Origin: Mannheimia glucosida
Lineage (GTDB): Bacteria > Pseudomonadota > Gammaproteobacteria > Enterobacterales > Pasteurellaceae
Assembly (NCBI RefSeq): GCF_046267875.1
Contig: NZ_CP176502.1
Location: forward strand, 806,001 to 870,000
Direction: 5' to 3'
DNA: 64,000 bases
Made by a program: the position numbers and the translations under genes. This document shows, in pieces, positions 1 through 7,766 of the stretch; positions within the stretch are counted from its first letter, which is position 1, and the number at the start of each line of letters is the position of its first letter. The notes beneath the pieces were generated by a model, which did not search any database, was not told the origin of the DNA, and worked only from the letters and a program-made list of their open reading frames with translations.

Positions 1-272
1 ATTGCTAACCGCATAGAGCTGTTTTTACTTTGTCGGATGGCAGTAGTGAACGGAACATCAGCTTCAATCACTTGTTCGGTATGATGAAGTTGGATTTTCG
101 GGTGGTTGAGTAGTGTGTGTTTTTGTAATAAAGGGGTTATTTGGTGTTCATCGCCAAATAATAAAAAAGAGAGGCTTGGATTTTGTTTTAAGGCTTTTTG
201 TAGTGCAGGAATAGTAACACGGGGACCAAAGTCCCCGCCCATCACATCTACTGCAAGAGTGATATCAACCAA
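1..272 (-). CDS. plsX: Phosphate acyltransferase PlsX (5' part only)
   Basis: PlsX makes acyl-phosphate from acyl-ACP and orthophosphate, the first step of glycerophospholipid synthesis; it is a peripheral membrane enzyme. Only the first 90 codons are inside the window; the gene runs off the left edge. The visible N-terminus has the family's AVDVMGGDFGP motif followed by the expected ITPLLQ and AIR segments. The best start is a TTG at 272, preceded by the ribosome site CGAGGT; ATG codons further in would cut into the conserved motif. It follows rpmF by 18 bases, the usual yceD-rpmF-plsX order, so it is probably cotranscribed from the promoter ahead of yceD. Confidence 0.93.
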   Translation of the reverse strand, partial: MVDITLAVDVMGGDFGPRVTIPALQKALKQNPSLSFLLFGDEHQITPLLQKHTLLNHPKIQLHHTEQVIEADVPFTTAIRQSKNSSMRLA

Positions 273-290
273 GATAAACCTCGAAAGGAA

Positions 291-461
291 TTACTTGTTG
301 ATTACTTTACGACCACGGTAGTAACCGTCTGCAGTTACGTGGTGGCGAAAGTGAGTTTCACCACTGGTTTTATCTACTGAAACTGCTGCAGTTGTTAATG
401 CATCGTGTGAACGACGCATATCACGACGTGAACGAGATTTCTTATTTTGTTGAACAGCCAC
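291..461 (-). CDS. rpmF: 50S ribosomal protein L32
   Basis: Structural protein of the large ribosomal subunit, 56 residues, the usual length for gammaproteobacteria. The product begins MAVQQNKKSRSRRDMRRSHD and ends GYYRGRKVINK, the L32 signature. The start is GTG at 461 with an AGGAG ribosome site nine bases upstream; no ATG gives the conserved N-terminus. It sits between yceD (16-base gap) and plsX (18-base gap) in one operon on the minus strand. Confidence 0.97.
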   Translation of the reverse strand: MAVQQNKKSRSRRDMRRSHDALTTAAVSVDKTSGETHFRHHVTADGYYRGRKVINK

Positions 462-477
462 GGGCTTTCTCCTAGAT

Positions 478-999
478 CTAGTTTTTCTTTAAATTAGCTA
501 ATACTGCGAACGGGTTTGGTTTTTGTGCCAGTTCTTCTGGCAATTCGCCAAATACCTGTTCACTCACGGACACTTCACAGTGTTCTTCACTATGCATCGG
601 GACTAGAGGTAATTCAAGAATAAATTCATCTTCAATCATATCTAGTAAATTTACTTCACCGAACTCGTTTACTTCGATAGGTTCATAAATTTCGGGCAAG
701 ATGTCCGCCTGATCCATGTTAGACACCGGACTGAAAACAAATGAACAGTCGAGCGTTTGTGTAAACGGGTCACCACATCGTTGGCAATCAAGTTCCACAT
801 CCACTTTGGCCGTGCCTTTAATCACAGTCAAGCGTTGCGGATCGACATATAACGAGAGAGTAACTTGTGCATCATGCACATTACATACTAATTCACCCAA
901 GCGTGTTAGAAGATTACCTGAAATGTAGCCTTCATAATCTACGCGACGCTGAGCGTCTTTGTAAGGGTCAATTGTAAGGGGTAGTTTTACCTTTTGCAT
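478..999 (-). CDS. yceD: 23S rRNA accumulation protein YceD (DUF177)
   Basis: DUF177 protein of 173 residues, the family's usual size. In E. coli and plants the family is needed for normal 23S rRNA accumulation; the mechanism is not settled. It carries the CQRCG cysteine pair and the C-terminal PNPFAVLANLKK segment next to which L32 is normally encoded. First gene of the yceD-rpmF-plsX operon. No ribosome site is visible before the ATG, and the best promoter places the transcript start only a few bases upstream, so the mRNA may be leaderless. Confidence 0.93.
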   Translation of the reverse strand: MQKVKLPLTIDPYKDAQRRVDYEGYISGNLLTRLGELVCNVHDAQVTLSLYVDPQRLTVIKGTAKVDVELDCQRCGDPFTQTLDCSFVFSPVSNMDQADILPEIYEPIEVNEFGEVNLLDMIEDEFILELPLVPMHSEEHCEVSVSEQVFGELPEELAQKPNPFAVLANLKKN

Positions 1000-1008
1000 A
1001 GGGTGTGC

Positions 1009-1037
1009 ATATTACAGATAGAAAGCAAATTAGTCAA
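1009..1037 (-). promoter_or_regulatory. Putative sigma-70 promoter of yceD-rpmF-plsX
   Basis: On the minus strand, TTGACT (1032-1037) and TAATAT (1009-1014) are 17 bases apart. Transcription would begin near 1002, almost at the yceD ATG at 999. Assigned by eye; a second promoter further upstream cannot be excluded. Confidence 0.5.
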
Positions 1038-1215
1038 AGGAAAATTATTGTTTTCAGCGAGATAATCCTGCCGTTAAAATCCGAATTTCAATTTAAGGTA
1101 AAATGCACATTTTTTTAGGATAATTTTTGATCTAGCCACAGCAAAAACTAGCTAAAACTGTTACTTTTGATTAAAATTCTGATAGTTATTCTTATTTGAC
1201 GAGATTCGAGACAAT

Positions 1216-2013
1216 ATGTTACTTCCTCTTCTATCCATTGTTGCTTACGCTTTAACGCTGCTTTGGGTTGCCCCTACTTTGGTGAATTTAGAAAGTGCCA
1301 CAACCGCCAATAAAAAACCCAATATTACATTAGTATTTGCATTAGGGCTAATGGCAATCATTCTTCATTTCTCTGTGTTATATGATGAATTATTTTTAAT
1401 TGAAGGACAGAATTTTACGCTAACCAATGTGGTCTCATTAATGAGCTTTATTATGGCAGCTTGCGTAACTTTTGCTTTGCTGAAATGGAAAACAGTCTGG
1501 TTTCCTTTAATTATTGTGTACTCGTTCGCCATTTGTAGCGTGGCGGTTGCAAGTTTTGTGCAAGGGAATTTTATTCGGCATTTAGAGCAAAATGCAGGTT
1601 TGTTATTCCATTTAGGAATTGCGTTATTCTCGTATGCGTTATTTTTCTTAGCCTTAATTTACGCGTTTCAATTAAAGTGGTTGGATCGCAAACTAAAAAG
1701 CAAAAAAATGGTCTTTTGTTCGATTTTGCCGCCGTTAATGTCGGTTGAACGCCATTTCTTTACGCTAACCTTAGCTGCTCAAGCAATGTTGACGCTAACG
1801 TTGTTTTCCGGCGTGGTTTATTTGCATAACTTTTTTGAGCCTGAACATATTCACAAAGCGATTTTCTCGTTTTTAGCTTGGATTGTTTACAATATTCAAC
1901 TACTTGGTCAATGGAAATTGCGTTGGCGTGGGAAACGGGTGCTTATTTATTCAATTTCGGGTATGATACTGCTCACCATTGGCTATTTCGGTAGTCGTTT
2001 GATCGTCAATTAA
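1216..2013 (+). CDS. ypjD: Inner membrane protein YpjD, CcsA/HemX-like
   Basis: Polytopic membrane protein of 265 residues with about eight hydrophobic segments. It belongs to the cytochrome c assembly (CcsA/HemX) fold group, recognised from the HFGIALFSYALFFLA-like central segment and the late block SVERHFFTLTLAAQAMLTLTL. E. coli YpjD has this length and usually lies beside yfjD, as here. Function unproven; a link to cytochrome or haem handling is inferred from the domain only. The gene starts with ATG at 1216, and yfjD follows after about 126 bases that contain an uptake signal. Confidence 0.85.
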   Translation: MLLPLLSIVAYALTLLWVAPTLVNLESATTANKKPNITLVFALGLMAIILHFSVLYDELFLIEGQNFTLTNVVSLMSFIMAACVTFALLKWKTVWFPLIIVYSFAICSVAVASFVQGNFIRHLEQNAGLLFHLGIALFSYALFFLALIYAFQLKWLDRKLKSKKMVFCSILPPLMSVERHFFTLTLAAQAMLTLTLFSGVVYLHNFFEPEHIHKAIFSFLAWIVYNIQLLGQWKLRWRGKRVLIYSISGMILLTIGYFGSRLIVN

Positions 2014-2019
2014 TGTCTT

Positions 2020-2028
2020 ACAAGCGGT
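2020..2028 (+). repeat. DNA uptake signal sequence (one of many)
   Basis: ACAAGCGGT is the core uptake signal of the Actinobacillus pleuropneumoniae/Mannheimia branch. Other copies, on either strand, include 7715, 9106, 16474, 18788, 23198, 28418, 28887, 34411, 36553, 36630, 38325, 41148, 43029, 49288, 59369 and 61994. Single-base variants are also common. Several form facing pairs at gene ends (9105-9162, 34394-34421, 60399-60424). The polysaccharide genes at 45.7-49.1 kb have none that I could find, fitting recent acquisition. Confidence 0.9.
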
Positions 2029-2139
2029 CAAAAAAGCAAAATTTTTTGCAAGGCATCAGTCGGTTGCCTACAACGTGAGGTAGTGACAACGCTTTTAGTG
2101 TTACTACCTTTTATGATTAATTCACATAGGAATTTTATT

Positions 2140-3429
2140 TTGGACAGTATTCCCCTGAGTAGTTTATTTATTACCTTAGCTATTCTTTTAGTACTCTCTG
2201 CATTTTTTTCAGGCTCGGAAACCGGCTTGATGTCTTTAAACCGCTACAAAATGCGTCACCTTGCCGAGCAAGGGCATAAAGGAGCAAAACTGGCGGAAAA
2301 ACTCTTGGCACGCACCGATGTGCTGCTTAGCCTTATCTTAATTTGTAATAACTTAGTCAACATTGCCGCCTCAGCAATTGCAACGATGATTGGTATGCAG
2401 TTATCCGGTGAAGCCGGTGTGGCGATTGCAACGGGTTTGCTAACCTTTGTGATGCTGGTTTTCTCAGAAATCTTACCTAAAACCGTGGCGGCAATTTACC
2501 CTGAAAAAGTGGGATTCTTCGCCAGTTTTATTTTAACCCCACTTAAAAAATTACTTAGCCCGATTGTATTTTTAATGAATCTGATTATTGCCGGGCTGAT
2601 GAAATTATTAAGGATTCAACAAAAAGATAAACAAGGATTAAGCTCCGAAGAGCTGCGTAGTGTAGTGCTTGATGCCGGTAAATTTATTCCTGCCGAACAC
2701 CGTGAAATGTTGGTGTCTATTTTAGATATGGAAAAAGTGACGGTTGATGACATTATGGTGCCACGCAATGACATCAGTGGCATTGATATTGATGATGACT
2801 GGAAAGCGATTATGCGTCAGCTTAATCACGCCCCTCACGCTCGAGTGATCATCTACAAAGGCGATATTGATAATAACATTGTCGGTATTTTACGGATACG
2901 TGAAGCCTTTCGTTTGATGCTGGAAAAAAATGAATTTACCAAAGAGATGCTGGTGCGTGCAACCGATGAAGTTTATTTTATTCCTGAAGGCACACCACTA
3001 ACGACACAATTAATGAACTTTAAAGCGAATAAAGAGCGAATCGGTTTAGTAGTTGATGAGTATGGCGATATTAAAGGTTTAGTCACTCTTGAAGATATTT
3101 TAGAAGAGATTGTGGGCGAGTTTACCACCTCATCGGCTCCAACCCTTGAGCAAGAAGTCCAGCAGCAGTCAGACGGTACGGTGATTATTGAAGGCTCAGC
3201 TAACCTGCGTGATCTGAACAAACTATTTGATTGGGATTTACCGCTTGAGGAAGCCAGAACTTTCAATGGGCTGATTTTAGAGCATTTAGAAAAAATCCCT
3301 GATGAAGGTATGGAATTTGAACTCTACAATTTAAAAGTAACCATCTTAGAAGTCAGTGAGAATATGGTGAAACAAGCAAAAGTAGAACACCTTTCACCGC
3401 AAACAGAAAAAGAGCAAGCATCTGCCTAA
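2140..3429 (+). CDS. yfjD: HlyC/CorC-family membrane protein YfjD
   Basis: Domains in order: DUF21/CNNM membrane domain with an SGSETG motif near the N-terminus, two CBS domains (around EKVTVDDIMVPR and VVDEYGDIKGLVTLEDI), and a C-terminal CorC/HlyC transporter-associated domain. The family is linked to divalent-cation (Mg/Co) efflux or tolerance. An open frame extends up to a GTG at 2083, but homology to E. coli YfjD begins near residue 20 of that frame. A TTG at 2140 has the ribosome site TAGGAA seven bases before it, so I prefer TTG 2140 (429 residues); ATG 2113 is an alternative. It follows ypjD as in E. coli. Confidence 0.88.
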   Translation: MDSIPLSSLFITLAILLVLSAFFSGSETGLMSLNRYKMRHLAEQGHKGAKLAEKLLARTDVLLSLILICNNLVNIAASAIATMIGMQLSGEAGVAIATGLLTFVMLVFSEILPKTVAAIYPEKVGFFASFILTPLKKLLSPIVFLMNLIIAGLMKLLRIQQKDKQGLSSEELRSVVLDAGKFIPAEHREMLVSILDMEKVTVDDIMVPRNDISGIDIDDDWKAIMRQLNHAPHARVIIYKGDIDNNIVGILRIREAFRLMLEKNEFTKEMLVRATDEVYFIPEGTPLTTQLMNFKANKERIGLVVDEYGDIKGLVTLEDILEEIVGEFTTSSAPTLEQEVQQQSDGTVIIEGSANLRDLNKLFDWDLPLEEARTFNGLILEHLEKIPDEGMEFELYNLKVTILEVSENMVKQAKVEHLSPQTEKEQASA

Positions 3430-3445
3430 TTCAAATATACCTGCA

Positions 3446-3478
3446 TAACACACTATGATTCATAGTGTGTTATTTTTT
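3446..3478 (+). terminator. Intrinsic terminator after yfjD
   Basis: Perfect 12-bp stem (3446-3457 with 3461-3472), three-base loop, then a run of six T. Confidence 0.92.
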
Positions 3479-3749
3479 AACTGAATTTAGCCTAAAATAA
3501 TTATGCTGGCTTATTTTATGTTTCACTTTTATTTAACTAGAGCTGAGTTGATATTTGGTTTTTTATTTTGGTTTTGTCTGATTTTTAGGTTTTTATATAT
3601 TAAATAAGGCTATTTCCTATTAATTTTATTTGCTTTTCCTGCTTTACATTCTATTTGAATTTCTTCATATTCCGCTCTCCAAATGCGATTGTTCGCATTT
3701 AATCAGATTCATTTTTCAATACAAAATTTATAAATTTGAGGTACATCTC
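3479..3749 (+). other. AT-rich leader region before the first NSS gene
   Basis: This 271-base region holds no gene. It contains a perfect 8-bp hairpin (AAATGCGA at 3681-3688 with TCGCATTT at 3693-3700). It also has a stretch around 3640-3672 that resembles the leader of the second NSS gene (CTTTAC-TTCTA then CATATTCC), so the upstream regions share an origin. No confident promoter was assigned. Confidence 0.6.
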
Positions 3750-5258
3750 ATGTCTAATTCATCTTCCACTTCACCGCAAAGGGAGGCATTTGCCGGTCGT
3801 AGTGCCTTTATTATGACAGCCATCGGCTCAGCTGTTGGTTTAGGAAACATCTGGCGTTTCCCTTATACTACCTACGAAAATGGCGGTGGTGCATTTATCG
3901 TTCCTTATATCATCGCACTATTAACCGCGGGTATCCCTCTGCTGTTCTTAGATTATGCTATCGGGCATAAACACCGAGGGGCAGCACCGCTTTCCTACCG
4001 CCGTTTAAACACGAAATTTGAGCCGCTAGGCTGGTGGCATATGATCATCAATCTACTGATCGCAATTTACTATGCGGTGGTACTTGGCTGGGCAGCGACT
4101 TATACCTATTTCTCAATCAACGGTACTTGGGGTGAGAAACCGGTCGATTTCTTCGTGGGTGAATTTTTAAAAATGGGCGATATTACCAACGGACTGAGTT
4201 TTGACTTCGTTGCTGCGGTTACCGGCCCGCTGATTGCAGTCTGGTTGATTGCAATTGTGGTGTTATCCATGGGAGTGAAAAAAGGCTTGGCCGGTGCGTC
4301 AAAAGTGTTAATGCCACTATTAATTGTTACCTTTACTATACTGGTAATCTACGCTCTTACCTTACCGGGGGCGACAAAAGGCTTAGATGCGTTATTTACA
4401 CCAAATTGGGAAAAATTGGCTGACCCAAGCGTGTGGATTGCCGCTTATGGGCAAATTTTCTTCTCACTCTCTGTTGGCTTCGGGATTATGGTAACTTACG
4501 CATCTTACCTGAATAAAAAAACCGATTTAACCGGCTCCGGCTTAGTAGTCGGCTTTGCTAACAGTAGCTTTGAATTACTTGCCGGTATTGGTGTGTTTGC
4601 CGCACTCGGCTTTATGGCAACTGCCGCAGGGCAAGAAGTCAATGAAGTGGCAAAAGGCGGTATCGGCTTAGCGTTCTTTGCATTTCCAACTATCATTAAC
4701 CAAGCACCATTTAGTGCCTTACTCGGTGTATTGTTCTTTGGTTCACTCACTTTTGCTGCGTTTACCTCTTTTATTTCAACGATTGAAGTAGTAATCGCTT
4801 CATTACAAGATAAGCTACAGATGCCTCGTGTAAAAGCAACCTTATTGGTTAGTATTCCGTTAATGGTGATTTCGGTCTGTTTGTTTGGCACGACTACCGG
4901 ATTACCTGTGCTAGACGTAATGGATAAATTTGTTAACAATTTCAGTATCGTCTCAGTTGCATTTTTAGGGTTAGTCCTAATTGCAAGCAATAAAAAATTA
5001 GGTATGTTGGGGGATTATTTAAACGAAATTTCTTCATTCAAAGTCGGTTTCATCTGGCGGTTATGCTTAATCGGCACATCGGCTATCTTAGCGTTTATGT
5101 TGTTTAGCGAAATTGCCAAAGTGTTACGTGAAGGTTACGAAGGCTACCCAAGCTGGTTTGTAAACAGCTTCGGCTGGGGTATTACCATTGCTACAATTAT
5201 CATCGCTTACCTACTGTCAAAACTGGCGTGGCACAACGAACCAAAAGGAGAGAAATAA
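3750..5258 (+). CDS. NSS-family sodium-dependent transporter, copy 1
   Basis: Sodium:neurotransmitter symporter family, 502 residues, 11-12 membrane segments. The first helix has GSAVGLGNIWRFPY and NGGGAFIVPY, the sodium- and substrate-site signature of LeuT-like carriers. Substrate unknown; the MetS-type partner suggests an amino acid such as methionine or alanine. The open frame extends to 3630, but ATG 3750 after GAGG matches the paralogue's start, and the upstream 40 residues look like translated leader. The stop overlaps the ATG of the small subunit, so the two are translationally coupled. It is closely similar to the copy at 5689; long central stretches are identical. Confidence 0.92.
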   Translation: MSNSSSTSPQREAFAGRSAFIMTAIGSAVGLGNIWRFPYTTYENGGGAFIVPYIIALLTAGIPLLFLDYAIGHKHRGAAPLSYRRLNTKFEPLGWWHMIINLLIAIYYAVVLGWAATYTYFSINGTWGEKPVDFFVGEFLKMGDITNGLSFDFVAAVTGPLIAVWLIAIVVLSMGVKKGLAGASKVLMPLLIVTFTILVIYALTLPGATKGLDALFTPNWEKLADPSVWIAAYGQIFFSLSVGFGIMVTYASYLNKKTDLTGSGLVVGFANSSFELLAGIGVFAALGFMATAAGQEVNEVAKGGIGLAFFAFPTIINQAPFSALLGVLFFGSLTFAAFTSFISTIEVVIASLQDKLQMPRVKATLLVSIPLMVISVCLFGTTTGLPVLDVMDKFVNNFSIVSVAFLGLVLIASNKKLGMLGDYLNEISSFKVGFIWRLCLIGTSAILAFMLFSEIAKVLREGYEGYPSWFVNSFGWGITIATIIIAYLLSKLAWHNEPKGEK

Positions 5259-5353
5259 TGAGTACTACTGCAATGATTACGATGGTAATCGCTATGGCAA
5301 TTATCTGGGGTGGTTTAATTTTTGCGATTAAACGTTTGCCGAAAGAAGAGTAA
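5258..5353 (+). CDS. MetS-family NSS transporter small subunit, copy 1
   Basis: A 31-residue protein: MSTTAMITMVIAMAIIWG, then a hydrophobic stretch, then the basic tail KRLPKEE. One membrane helix with a short charged C-terminus is the pattern of MetS, the small subunit needed by the Corynebacterium methionine/alanine importer MetP. The ATG overlaps the stop codon of the transporter by one base and is preceded by AAAGGAGA. A nearly identical protein follows the second transporter, which supports both as real genes. Confidence 0.9.
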   Translation: MSTTAMITMVIAMAIIWGGLIFAIKRLPKEE

Positions 5354-5390
5354 TAGCGAGAGAGCAACGATTTTGCAAATTTCTGCTTAG

Positions 5391-5426
5391 AAAAGACCGC
5401 TTGCAGGCGGTCTTTTCTATGTTTTT
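5391..5426 (+). terminator. Intrinsic terminator after NSS copy 1
   Basis: AAAAGACCGC pairs with GCGGTCTTTT across a five- to six-base loop (5391-5416), followed by a T-rich stretch. Confidence 0.88.
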
Positions 5427-5428
5427 TT

Positions 5429-5688
5429 GCATAAAAATAATTATGCTAATAAACTATATGGCTTGAATTATTTTTATCTATAAATAAAATTTATTTGGAA
5501 TTTTATGCTTTATTAAATTTAAATTTTGGATTTTAATGTTGTGATTTTGCTTATATTAGTGATTTTTTTAGATTTTTTCGCTTTACTTTCTAAGTTAATT
5601 TAGGCATATTCCAAACATTAAATGTGAATAAACCATATTTAATCCTTTTAGAATTTATTTCTCTATTTATATTTTCGAGGTATTTACC
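5429..5688 (+). other. AT-rich leader region before the second NSS gene
   Basis: No gene in these 260 bases. Parts resemble the leader of copy 1 in the same order: an ATTTTGG-rich block, CTTTAC-TTCTA, CATATTCC, and an A/T stretch ending in a GAGGTA ribosome site. The AAATGCGA hairpin of copy 1 is degenerate here. This implies that leader, transporter and small subunit were duplicated together. Confidence 0.6.
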
Positions 5689-7194
5689 ATGTCTAATTCA
5701 TCATCAAGCACCCTGAAGCGAGAAACGTTCTCCGGACGTGGTGCATTTATTATGGCTGCCATCGGCTCGGCAGTCGGGCTTGGAAACATCTGGCGTTTCC
5801 CTTATACCACTTATGAAAACGGTGGCGGTGCATTTATTGTGCCTTACATCATTGCACTTTTAACCGCCGGCTTACCACTGTTGTTTTTAGATTATGCTAT
5901 CGGGCATAAATACCGTGGTGGTGCACCGCTTTCCTTCCGCCGTTTCAGCCCGAAATTTGAAACTTTCGGCTGGTGGCAAGTACTGATTAACGTGATCATC
6001 GGGCTTTATTATGCGGTGGTCCTTGGCTGGGCGGCAAGCTACACCTACTTCTCACTCAACGGAGCCTGGGGCGATAAACCGGTTGATTTCTTTATCGGTG
6101 AGTTCTTAAAAATGGGCGATATTGCTAACGGCGTGAGCTTTGAGTTTGTCGGTATGGTAACCGGCCCATTAATTGCCGTTTGGCTAGTGGCGATTGCTGT
6201 GTTAGCAATGGGGATCAAAAAAGGGATTTCTGCCGCTTCAAACCTACTAATGCCGCTCTTGCTTGTGATGTTCTTAGTACTGGTCGGCTACTCATTGACC
6301 CTACCGGGTGCAGCAAAAGGCTTAGATGCACTCTTTACCCCAAACTGGGAAAAATTGGCTGACCCGAGTGTTTGGATTGCCGCTTACGGGCAAATTTTCT
6401 TCTCACTCTCTATCTGCTTCGGGATTATGATTACCTACGCATCATATCTGAAAAAAGAGACAGATTTAACCGGCTCTGGGTTAGTGGTAGGCTTTGCTAA
6501 CAGTAGCTTTGAGTTACTTGCCGGTATTGGGGTTTTCGCCGCACTCGGCTTTATGGCAACCGCTGCGGGGCAAGAAGTCAATGAAGTAGCAAAAGGCGGT
6601 ATCGGCTTAGCTTTCTTCGCTTTCCCAACCATTATTAACCAAGCACCGATGGGAGCGTTAGTAGGCGTATTATTCTTCGGCTCACTGACTTTTGCTGCAT
6701 TAACGTCATTCATCTCGGTAATTGAAGTAATTATTTCAGCGGTACAAGACAAGCTTAATGCAGGTCGTGTAAAAGCTACCTTGTTAGTTGGTATTCCGAT
6801 GATGATTGTTTCCGTATTACTATTTGGTACTACCACCGGCTTACCAATGCTTGATGTAATGGATAAATTCGTAAACCAATTCGGTATTGTTGCTGTAGCA
6901 TTTGTTTCCTTGATTGCGATTGTAACCAATGAAAAACTCAGCACTCTTGAAGTACATCTAAACGAAACTTCTTCGTCTAAAGTAGGCTTTGTTTGGCGTT
7001 TATGCGTAGTTATTACCTCTGGCGTACTGGCGTTTATGCTGTTTAGCGAAATCAGCAAAGTTTACCGTGAAGGTTACGAAGGCTACCCAAGCTGGTTTGT
7101 AAACACCTTCGGCTGGGGAATGGCGATTGGATTAGTGGTGGTAGCGTATTTGCTGTCGAAAATGGCGTGGAAAAATGAACCAAAAGGAGAATAA
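5689..7194 (+). CDS. NSS-family sodium-dependent transporter, copy 2
   Basis: 501 residues, same family and same sodium-site motifs as the gene at 3750. The N-terminal and central helices are almost unchanged between the copies. Differences gather in the loop after helix 5 (ISAASNLLMPLLLVMFLVL) and in the last third, as expected of paralogues whose substrate range may be diverging. ATG 5689 follows GAGGTA. The small subunit starts two bases after the stop. Substrate unknown. Confidence 0.92.
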   Translation: MSNSSSSTLKRETFSGRGAFIMAAIGSAVGLGNIWRFPYTTYENGGGAFIVPYIIALLTAGLPLLFLDYAIGHKYRGGAPLSFRRFSPKFETFGWWQVLINVIIGLYYAVVLGWAASYTYFSLNGAWGDKPVDFFIGEFLKMGDIANGVSFEFVGMVTGPLIAVWLVAIAVLAMGIKKGISAASNLLMPLLLVMFLVLVGYSLTLPGAAKGLDALFTPNWEKLADPSVWIAAYGQIFFSLSICFGIMITYASYLKKETDLTGSGLVVGFANSSFELLAGIGVFAALGFMATAAGQEVNEVAKGGIGLAFFAFPTIINQAPMGALVGVLFFGSLTFAALTSFISVIEVIISAVQDKLNAGRVKATLLVGIPMMIVSVLLFGTTTGLPMLDVMDKFVNQFGIVAVAFVSLIAIVTNEKLSTLEVHLNETSSSKVGFVWRLCVVITSGVLAFMLFSEISKVYREGYEGYPSWFVNTFGWGMAIGLVVVAYLLSKMAWKNEPKGE

Positions 7195-7196
7195 CA

Positions 7197-7292
7197 ATGA
7201 GTACAACAGCAATCATTACAATGGTGGTGGCAATGGCGATCATCTGGGGCGGTTTGATTTTTGCGATTAAACGACTGCCGAAAGAAGATTAA
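7197..7292 (+). CDS. MetS-family NSS transporter small subunit, copy 2
   Basis: 31 residues: MSTTAIITMVVAMAIIWG, hydrophobic helix, then KRLPKED. It differs from the copy at 5258 at only four or so positions, all conservative, so the peptide is under selection. Its ATG lies two bases after the transporter stop and shares the AAAGGAGA ribosome site pattern. Confidence 0.9.
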   Translation: MSTTAIITMVVAMAIIWGGLIFAIKRLPKED

Positions 7293-7312
7293 TAATTTAC
7301 AAATTTCTGCAT

Positions 7313-7342
7313 AAAAAAGCCCGCTTGTTAGCGGGCTTTTGG
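7313..7342. terminator. Bidirectional terminator between NSS copy 2 and grxA
   Basis: AAAGCCCGC and GCGGGCTTT form a stem (7316-7340) flanked by A on the left and T on the right, so it can end both the plus-strand NSS unit and the minus-strand grxA. Confidence 0.85.
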
Positions 7343-7606
7343 TTATACGGTAATCCCAAACTTCTCTTCCACAAAGGCTTGGAAATCGGTGCAACCGCCA
7401 ACGTGGTTATTATCCACAAAAATTTGTGGCACAGTTGCAACCGGTTTACCTACACGAGGCTCTAAGTCTTGCTTTGAAATATTTTCAGCGATCATATCAA
7501 TAAATTTGAAGTCAAAATCGCTTAATTCTTTTTTCATTTTCTCGGCTAATGTTTTTGCACGCACACAATATGGGCAAGATAAACGTCCATAAATTTCAAC
7601 AAACAT
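7343..7606 (-). CDS. grxA: Glutaredoxin GrxA
   Basis: Small cytoplasmic thiol-disulfide oxidoreductase, 87 residues, that uses glutathione to reduce ribonucleotide reductase and mixed disulfides. The CPYC active site lies at residues 11-14 in GRLSCPYCVRAKTLAEKM, and the glutathione-binding TVPQIFVDNNHVGG motif lies near residue 60-75. It resembles E. coli Grx1 along its length. Monocistronic on the minus strand, ending at a shared terminator. Confidence 0.94.
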   Translation of the reverse strand: MFVEIYGRLSCPYCVRAKTLAEKMKKELSDFDFKFIDMIAENISKQDLEPRVGKPVATVPQIFVDNNHVGGCTDFQAFVEEKFGITV

Positions 7607-7766
7607 ATAATGTTCCTTCTATAAAAGTAAAAGTGAGCGAATTGTCCGTTAAACGGCTCTGTGTAAGTGTAACAATTTTTTCACGATTTTAGGATAAATT
7701 TCTTCACCGTCACGACAAGCGGTTAATGTGATATACTGGCACAAATTTACAAATAGAGAAATAAAG

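Noticed and set aside
3630..3749. 40-residue extension of the first NSS transporter
   Set aside because: The paralogue begins at the equivalent of ATG 3750, which has the ribosome site; the extension reads like AT-rich leader.
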